This document shows, in pieces, positions 58,034 to 64,000 of a DNA stretch of 64,000 bases. Both the position numbers and the translations under genes were made by a program. The number at the start of each line of letters is the position of its first letter. Positions within the stretch are counted from its first letter, which is position 1. This stretch comes from Panaeolus papilionaceus (Eukaryota; Basidiomycota; Agaricomycetes; Agaricales), in NCBI GenBank assembly GCA_015501605.1, contig JADNRZ010000003.1:1488001-1552000 (forward strand), written 5' to 3'. The notes under the pieces are model-generated. The model had not been told where the DNA came from. It saw only the letters and a list, made by a program, of their open reading frames with translations, and made no database searches.

Positions 58034-58948
58034 ATGGGGCAAACACCTTCTAAAGCTGAACAACCAGCTCCTATTGCGGCTTCCTCAGCTGCTAAATGCC
58101 CTATAGATCACTCGGTGGCGGCTACTACGACACCAAAACCCGCACAGTGTCCAATTGAGCATTCACCCCCTCCAGTAAAGGAAGCACAATGCCCAATTGA
58201 CCATGGCTCTGTGAACCCTTCAAACCAAATGCCGACACTATCTCAGGACAAAGCACATGATCAAACAATAGCTCTGCCCACCGAAAGGACTGAATCCTCT
58301 ATCCCCCGCGACCATGGCTCAAAATGGGAGTACCCTTCTCCACAGCAGTTCTACAACGCTCTTGTTAGGAAGGGCTGGGAAACGCCAGAGGAGCATATCG
58401 AAACCATGGTACATATTCATAACTTTTTGAACGAGGAGGCTTGGGAAGAAGTAAAAAAATGGGAGAGCAGACATTCGGCGTACGTTGTTCCGAGGCTACC
58501 CATTACCAACCTATTTTTTCTGATATCTATTTACGCCACATAGGGATGATGATATCCAACTCACCCGCTTCAAAGGAAGACCTGGTGAGCTTTCTCCCAA
58601 GGCACGCTTTTGGTTATTGGCAGGCTGGTTGCTACCCTCACGATTCAAGTATTTGTCTATTTCATTTTGGTTACAAATCTGTAATACTGATGCCCCTTTT
58701 CACCAAGTACGGAGCCCCCTTTTGATCGCCACGACTGGATCATTCGCCGTCCAAAGACAGGAGAGGAGGTACGATATGTTATTGACTATTATTCTGCCCC
58801 TCCACAGCCGGACGGCTCTCCTGTCTTTTCCTTGGATGTGCGCCCCGCTCTCGACAGTCTGGGGAGTGTTAAAGACCGCATAGCAGTCGCTACTGAAGAG
58901 GTTTGGGCAAACCTTCGTGATGATAAAAAGCCACCTTCATCCAGTTGA
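58034..58948 (+). CDS. CYC3: Holocytochrome c synthase (cytochrome c/c1 haem lyase)
   Basis: Mitochondrial intermembrane-space enzyme that attaches haem to apocytochrome c (or c1). The model is join(58034..58479, 58544..58648, 58708..58948), 263 aa, phases closed. The upstream GTG frame is ignored; the ATG at 58034 reads [20 protein letters not shown]. Three Cys-Pro haem-regulatory motifs (CPIDHS, CPIEHS, CPIDHG) lie in the first 65 residues. The conserved body follows: [31 protein letters not shown], the haem-ligand histidine in [73 protein letters not shown] and [16 protein letters not shown]. Whether it serves cytochrome c, c1 or both cannot be told, since both lyases share these motifs. 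Confidence 0.93.
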
Positions 58949-60346
58949 TTCCATCCGCCGTGTTTGTATATCATAGTACTTAGTTTTATTGCTCACCTTA
59001 CTTTAGATCCTATACCTAAGGAGATATAGAAACCCCACCTCCTGTCATTTCATACATAAAATCTAATCACGGATATGGGGCCTTACAGGTCCGTATGTAC
59101 GACTTCCATACCCCAGATGCATGCGAGTGAGCCAACTTCTCATGTCCCATCACCATGACATAGGACAAGCCACCAGCAGCGAACGACCGCGGGATTTGAC
59201 TCTCCATATCGTTGCCTCCTTCAGTCGGGAGTTTACTCCCATCTTCGAGGTACTACACACCCCTAATCGCGAGTTAATGTGGGGCTTCATTGCCTACCGC
59301 TCTACATAGACCTGCATTACATACCAAGCACCGCACAGTGCGACCCGGAGATTGGTAATTCAAGTTCAATATCGGCTGTCCGCCTTTGAAACTTGAACGA
59401 TCTTGTTTTTCCTCTTTTAAAAAAAATAAAACGAAGTGCTCCAGCGATATAGATGCTTATCTCAAACCGGCTCCCGGTGGCCTTAAGTCACACAATAATG
59501 CGCCTATATCTCTCATAGAGCCAATCAGGCAGTTTGAACTTGGAGTAAATTTATCAAGTCCAACGGAGGTTAAGCATCATCCGAAGTCCCGTCCGGTAAC
59601 TCGCGTGGAAACCATGTGGACGAGGAGAAAGGCGCTAAAGATACCCGCGTTCCATCGCACTCATTCCACCGCAGCTTCCTGTTGGTGCCTGAAGAGCATC
59701 TCCAGAATCTCCACGTTTTTCGAGGGTGTTTTGTTTTCGTTGACACCCCGCTTCTCCGTGGGCCGCCCACGCGGGGGTGAAATTTGTTATGCAGGTCATC
59801 TGGAGAAATCTGGGGCATTTCTTGGTCTGGATTGCATGAGCTCTGGCTGGTCAGGAGCGCAGGCATTAGTAGAGTTGGTAGCTTGCAGAACCCCCAATAG
59901 CCGGGATCGATCATGATGGTCTCGATAGCCAACAACGGTGTCGCATCGCTGAGTTTGGCAGGTTTTAAATTGTAACCGTGCCATTTAACCAAGCCCGAGC
60001 ATACGTGGAAGGTAGTACATACACATTCCAGTAGATATGGGTTCTCGAAGCAAGCACCACGGGACCACCAGCTACAGGAACTCGATTGCGACTTTTGAGG
60101 AAAATCAGGTATTCTAGAGATCATTCCTGTGACAATCTGCATGACCAGCCTGAAGGTGGCAGAATACCTCTTCAAATAATAACGGGTATCTATACTGGAC
60201 TTTTATCGATTGTCCTACATATTTTCAGCATTCCTTATCTCAAGAATGGGGTCGGATGGGAAGCAATTTGACAAGCCGAAACAAACAACGCGTCAGTGAA
60301 TTCTGGTCATGTGAGGGTGCTTTCCCAAATTCCGTCCACTGTTGTC
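58949..60346. other. 1.4-kb intergenic region
   Basis: It lies between the haem lyase and COQ3, both on the plus strand. Two long overlapping antiparallel open frames occur here, 59386-59916 (+, 176 codons) and 59570-60175 (-, 201 codons). Both start at non-ATG codons and neither resembles a known family, so I do not annotate them. The final part holds the COQ3 promoter. Confidence 0.5.
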
Positions 60347-61411
60347 ATGCTACTCAGCTCTGTTCGACACTCTCCGCTGAGCCTACGGCAAGGATTATCA
60401 TTCGTCAGGAGATTCTTACACTCCATACCATCTACTGGTTCGGTCAATCAAGATGAAATAGCCCACTTTTCCAAGTTGTCCTCGCAATGGTGGGACGAAA
60501 AGGGCGAATTCGGGTTCCTGCACCAAATGAACCCAGTTAGAATGCAGTTTGTTCGTGACAAGCTCTATGAAATTGCGGTAGAGGAAAATCCAGATACTTC
60601 CATGCAACCTGGTCAAGTGCTTGAGGGCCTCGACGTGCTCGATGTCGGATGTGGTGGTGGTCTGCTTACCGAAGTATGTATTATATTTTTTGTTCACATC
60701 GTCTTCCATTCGCTAACGTATCTTACTCAGAGCTTAGCTCGGACGAATGCCAAAACTACAGGAATTGATGCATCGCAATCCAACATTGCCATTGCTTCAC
60801 TGCATGCACAGGCAGATCCCAGACTAAGGGATTCGGGCAACATCAAATACTTGCACACATCCGCCGAAACGCTACTGGAAGAGCCCAAACGATATGATGT
60901 CGTATGTTCAATGGAGGTGTTAGAGCATGTCGACAATCCGTCTCAATTTCTCGCCACTTGTGCTGAGCTTGTAAAGGTACACTTTCTTCGGGTTGATTGC
61001 ATTCGCTCGTCACTAATTCAGTTCCTGTTCCAGCCCGGAGGTCATCTCTTCCTGTCGACAATATCACGTACACCACTGGCATATGCCCTAACAATTCTCA
61101 TGGCCGAAGACATTTTAAGAAAGGTCTCCAGTGGTACCCACACCTATTCCAAGTTTGTCAAACCCTCAGAACTAGTGCAATTCTTTAGAGAATACCGGTC
61201 ATCGCCTCCCACATCAGAACCTGCTACACCTCCAACAATCAAACCCTGGATAACGATGCCAGCATCTGCCAGTTATCTCCCCCGGACAGAAGCCGAATTG
61301 CGGGGTCTTATTTACAACCCACTTGCAGCCCGGTGGCATCTTGCACCTCGGGACGCCTGGGGTGCACTGGAATGTAATTACATTTTCTGGGTCCGGAAGC
61401 CCAAAATATAA
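60347..61411 (+). CDS. COQ3: Ubiquinone biosynthesis O-methyltransferase COQ3
   Basis: SAM-dependent methyltransferase that carries out both O-methylations in coenzyme Q synthesis on the matrix side of the inner mitochondrial membrane. The model is join(60347..60673, 60731..60976, 61034..61411), 316 aa. The first in-frame ATG gives MLLSSVRHSPLSLRQGLSFV followed by RRFLHS, a textbook Arg/Ser/Leu mitochondrial presequence. Then HFSKLSSQWWDEKGEF and FLHQMNPVRMQFVRD, both family hallmarks, the SAM-binding motif I VLDVGCGGGLLTE (residues about 97-109), TGIDASQSNI, YDVVCSMEVLEHVDNPSQF, PGGHLFLSTISRTPLAY and ECNYIFWVRKPKI. Length is typical. The frame is open upstream only from a GTG and lacks another ATG. 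It is convergent with MVP1. Confidence 0.95.
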   Translation: MLLSSVRHSPLSLRQGLSFVRRFLHSIPSTGSVNQDEIAHFSKLSSQWWDEKGEFGFLHQMNPVRMQFVRDKLYEIAVEENPDTSMQPGQVLEGLDVLDVGCGGGLLTEVCIIFFVHIVFHSLTYLTQSLARTNAKTTGIDASQSNIAIASLHAQADPRLRDSGNIKYLHTSAETLLEEPKRYDVVCSMEVLEHVDNPSQFLATCAELVKVHFLRVDCIRSSLIQFLFQPGGHLFLSTISRTPLAYALTILMAEDILRKVSSGTHTYSKFVKPSELVQFFREYRSSPPTSEPATPPTIKPWITMPASASYLPRTEAELRGLIYNPLAARWHLAPRDAWGALECNYIFWVRKPKI

Positions 61412-61808
61412 TTGTGAAATGTTGCTTTGCCAATCCTATCATTGCAAGTGCTGGTTGATGGACCCAAGAATCATATAGTAAGGAATGAGATAAAGACATC
61501 TGTAACGTAAGTCAGGAGATAAATCTCATCCAGAATTTTAAACTGACAACTGGTAACATATTGTTGTTGAAGATTACTGTTGAAGAGCTTAGCAAGACAA
61601 CATTGTTGTTGAGAATTAGAAAGCAATAAAACACGATTAAAATATAATACAAAATAGAAAAGCAAGACATATGTGTCCATCACATATACAGGTTCTTGTC
61701 CAGTTGAAAAAGTTACAAACATGGAGGGAAATGAAAGGAAAGGGTAGGGGTGTGCAGAGTGTAAGGGTGTCCAGTAAATTGTAGTCGCACAACTTTGACA
61801 CGGTTAAC
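61412..61808. other. Convergent 3' region, COQ3 and MVP1
   Basis: It holds the 3' UTRs of the two convergent genes and is A/T-rich with TTGTTG-like low complexity around 61560-61620. I see no gene or RNA. Confidence 0.5.
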
Positions 61809-64000
61809 CTATTCGAATGGCATGTTTTCTACAGCTTCTGTGAGCGACATCCAGTTGTTCGCAATATTCTCAGAGTATTCATGCTCGTCACGCGCGAAGC
61901 CCTGTACCGCCTTGGTGAGTAGAGCGTTTTCGCGGTTATGCAGAACAACTCGTAGCTCATGCCACATGCTGTCAGATACTATGTGAGGAGAAATTTGACA
62001 GAGATAAAAGACGACGCACCATGCGCGGATGAAGACACGACGACTGAGTTGCGCTGCAATTGTTGCTTGATCTTTTTCGATTGCACCAGTCAGTTTGTCT
62101 GCTTCTTCCTGCCAGTTATCCTTCTGTGCAGCTCTAATGCCATCCAATTTAACGGAGTTTGACTCGATTCGTTTCTTCAACCGTTCGACCTGATCGAGAG
62201 ACAATCTGTCGTGTCGGATGAACCAATCGCGGGTTGCGAGATACAAGTCCCGTTGCGCCTGTGGTCGGTGATTTGATCAGAGATTGCATTTTTAGAACAC
62301 ATTCAACCGTACTTTGAGGGATTCCAGAAGGCTGTCTTGCAGAGCTCGAGACTATATGACATGAGCAAAGGCCAAGCTTTTTCATTGAATTCGCTCACCC
62401 GGAGCTCAGCAATCTCGGAATGTCGTTGTGTATGAGCAGCCACTTGCTCGAGTCCTTGGCGCACCCCATTTGAAAGCTCGCAATCGTCCCCGCGCCAGCA
62501 TACTTCATTCACTTCAACGACAGCGCGAAGAGTATTGGTTAATCTGGCAAGATCTCCCTGTGGATCGGGAGATGTCGAGTGTTCAGGTGCAGGGATGAAC
62601 CCCAGAAACGATTGTGTAAGTGATCCAGTCATCGAAGGGGCAGATGACACGGTGGATTCAGCAATTGACGCAGTTGTTGAGGATGGAGATAGAGTAGGCA
62701 ATGTGAAGTGAGTCGGCAGAAAAGCTCGACGTAGGGCTGGAGGTGTTCGTACCGCAGCAGCTTCGCGTCTCTTAATTATCCTTTCCGCAAGGATGCATAT
62801 TCTCTGCCATTGCTCGATCAAAGGAACAACTCTACCACGCATAACACTATAACGCAAAATAGTTAGTGTCTGCAAATATTTTTGAAGGATATACCCACAC
62901 AATCTTCTCCTCGAGATCACTTGGAATGGTCATTTCTTCAGTCCTGTCAACGCGTTTCGAAGCCGACTCCTCATCCAGAGAGACAGCGTTCTGCTTTCTC
63001 CATGCTTCAAATGATGGCTCTGATAAGAAAGAAGCCAAAACGCCATCTTCTTTGATGATCGGGTGGTTCCTGGGGAGTTGCATGTTAGGTGTACGAAGAT
63101 CGTAAGCTGGGAACATCACGCACACCACGAAATTCATAGCCCTCGCCAAGCCTCGTCTGCAATAATAGGAGTTGGTCATATAGGATGGCACAAACAGAAG
63201 TAGGGTCACCTTCTCTGCTCGATAAATTGTTCATCCGCTGCGAACGCGTTCAAGGTCAATATTCAATGGTGCTGTTCCAGGAAAAACAATCTCACCTCCG
63301 ACTCGCTTTGGTGGGAGAGAAGGGAAAAGCCTGAATGGATAACGGCGTAGGAGAACATCCCAGAGCATCACGAACTCTGAGTATCGACGCACAACGGGAT
63401 TGTCCCTCCTCTTCCGCGCCCATTTGGCTCTCGATTAGAATTGTGTGCTAGTGGTCTGGAGACGTAAACACTTACGTTTGACTTGATTTCGTAGACTGTA
63501 TAGCGGTTGAGAATAAATCCTTGCTGACCTAGGACTGTTATTTTAATAGATTCTTCCTTGTCCCACCACAGGTCAGGCAACCCTGTTCCAGCAAGTGTGG
63601 AGGGTGTCGGATTTGCAAGGCCAGTACCTGGAGCGCCAAACCCAGTGTTGGTTGGAAGGCCATTAAAGCGGGTATTCGTATTCCATGGATCATCAGAGTA
63701 GGCGGGAAGAGGTGCTCGGGGCGGTGGTTGAGTGCTGTTTCGTCTGATAGTGGGTGCAATGGTAGAGAGCGTGGGCTGGAAGCGATCAAGATCGAGTGTG
63801 GGTTCGGGGAGAGTGTTTCGTGATGATAGCGCCGCGACCTGCTCAATGCTAACATCTGTTGGCGAGTTGAGTTATAGTGGATTAAAATGTGACGTATATA
63901 GGCCGTACCTTTGCCTGCCTGTGCAAGAGCGACGAGTGCCAATGCCACGAAGAACTCTAGCTTGGAAACCCTTGGACGTGAACTGACAAGATTGACGATC
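61809..64000 (-). CDS. MVP1: Sorting nexin Mvp1 (SNX8-like), 5' end beyond window
   Basis: PX-BAR endosomal sorting nexin needed for vacuolar protein sorting and retromer-independent recycling. The gene is truncated by the window edge; the first visible codons are IVNLVSSRPRVSKLEFFVAL followed by ALVALAQAGKDVSIEQVAAL, the EH-like N-terminal region of Mvp1. A Pro-rich linker (NGLPTNTGFGAPGTGLANP) and VYEIKSN lead into the PX domain with the phosphoinositide-binding RRYSEFVMLWDVLLRRYPFR, LFPSLPPKRVG and RRRGLARAMNFVV. The BAR part includes RGRVVPLIEQWQRICILAER, NEVCWRGDDCELSNGVRQG, the LATRDWFIRHDRLSLDQVER coiled segment and a C-terminal FARDEHEYSENIANNW. Many short introns. The start codon is not in the window. 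Confidence 0.92.

Noticed and set aside
59386..60175. Two long overlapping antiparallel open frames (176 and 201 codons)
   Set aside because: Both begin at non-ATG codons, neither has a recognisable domain or splice context, and at most one strand could be coding. I treat them as chance open frames in an intergenic gap.
1..64000. CRISPR arrays, retrotransposon ORFs, viral genes
   Set aside because: I saw no regular short direct repeats with unique spacers, and no reverse transcriptase, integrase, capsid or polymerase motifs in any frame.

Overview
This window is nuclear DNA of a filamentous fungus, most probably an agaricomycete basidiomycete. The evidence is dense short introns (about 50-75 nt, GT-AG, with CTNAC-like branch sites), compact eukaryotic housekeeping genes on both strands, Pol III tRNA genes with internal promoters and anticodon-loop introns, and protein families typical of mushroom-forming fungi (a DUF7330-like protein, a Con7-type zinc finger protein, a PM20D2-like M20 amidohydrolase). 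There are no bacterial operons, no CRISPR array and no phage. I rebuilt gene models by hand from splice sites, reading phase and family knowledge. Where I summed the exon phases fully, the evidence says so.

Layout. 1-5.3 kb: an unrecognised low-complexity protein (+), a tRNA-Pro and an F-box/RCC1-repeat protein (-). 5.3-9.0 kb: a gene-poor gap. 9.0-10.9 kb: a Con7-like C2H2 transcription factor (-), followed by a 6.5-kb gap containing a 178-bp MITE. 17.4-30.8 kb: a RING protein (+), the INO80 subunit ARP8 (-) and the TOR kinase (-). 31.1-31.6 kb: two more tRNA-Pro genes. 32.2-36.0 kb: a DUF7330-like protein and an M20 peptidase (+). 36.4-49.5 kb: a tandem minus-strand run of a CAJ1-type J-protein, an unknown Ser/Pro-rich protein, a ZC3H3/Red5-type CCCH protein, CCZ1 and a UBP12/USP15-type deubiquitinase. 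49.8-55.4 kb: dihydroxyacetone kinase (+) converging on a hexose transporter (-). 55.4-58.0 kb: gap with a small degenerate repeat. 58.0-64 kb: holocytochrome c synthase and COQ3 (+), and the sorting nexin MVP1 (-), which runs off the right edge.

How the genes relate. Several products act in linked cell processes: TOR signalling at the vacuole with the Mon1-Ccz1 fusion factor and Mvp1 endosomal sorting; ubiquitin turnover (F-box adaptor, RING protein, DUSP-USP); and mitochondrial respiration (cytochrome haem lyase, COQ3). They are interspersed on both strands with private promoters, so I read this as ordinary housekeeping synteny and not as a dedicated cluster.

I did not find a convincing undescribed system. 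The most useful unusual points are fine-scale: microexons of 13 and 18 nt, two GC-AG introns in one gene, three tRNA-Pro(AGG) genes with identical exons but unrelated introns, the pogo-like MITE, and the very long empty region upstream of the Con7-like regulator.
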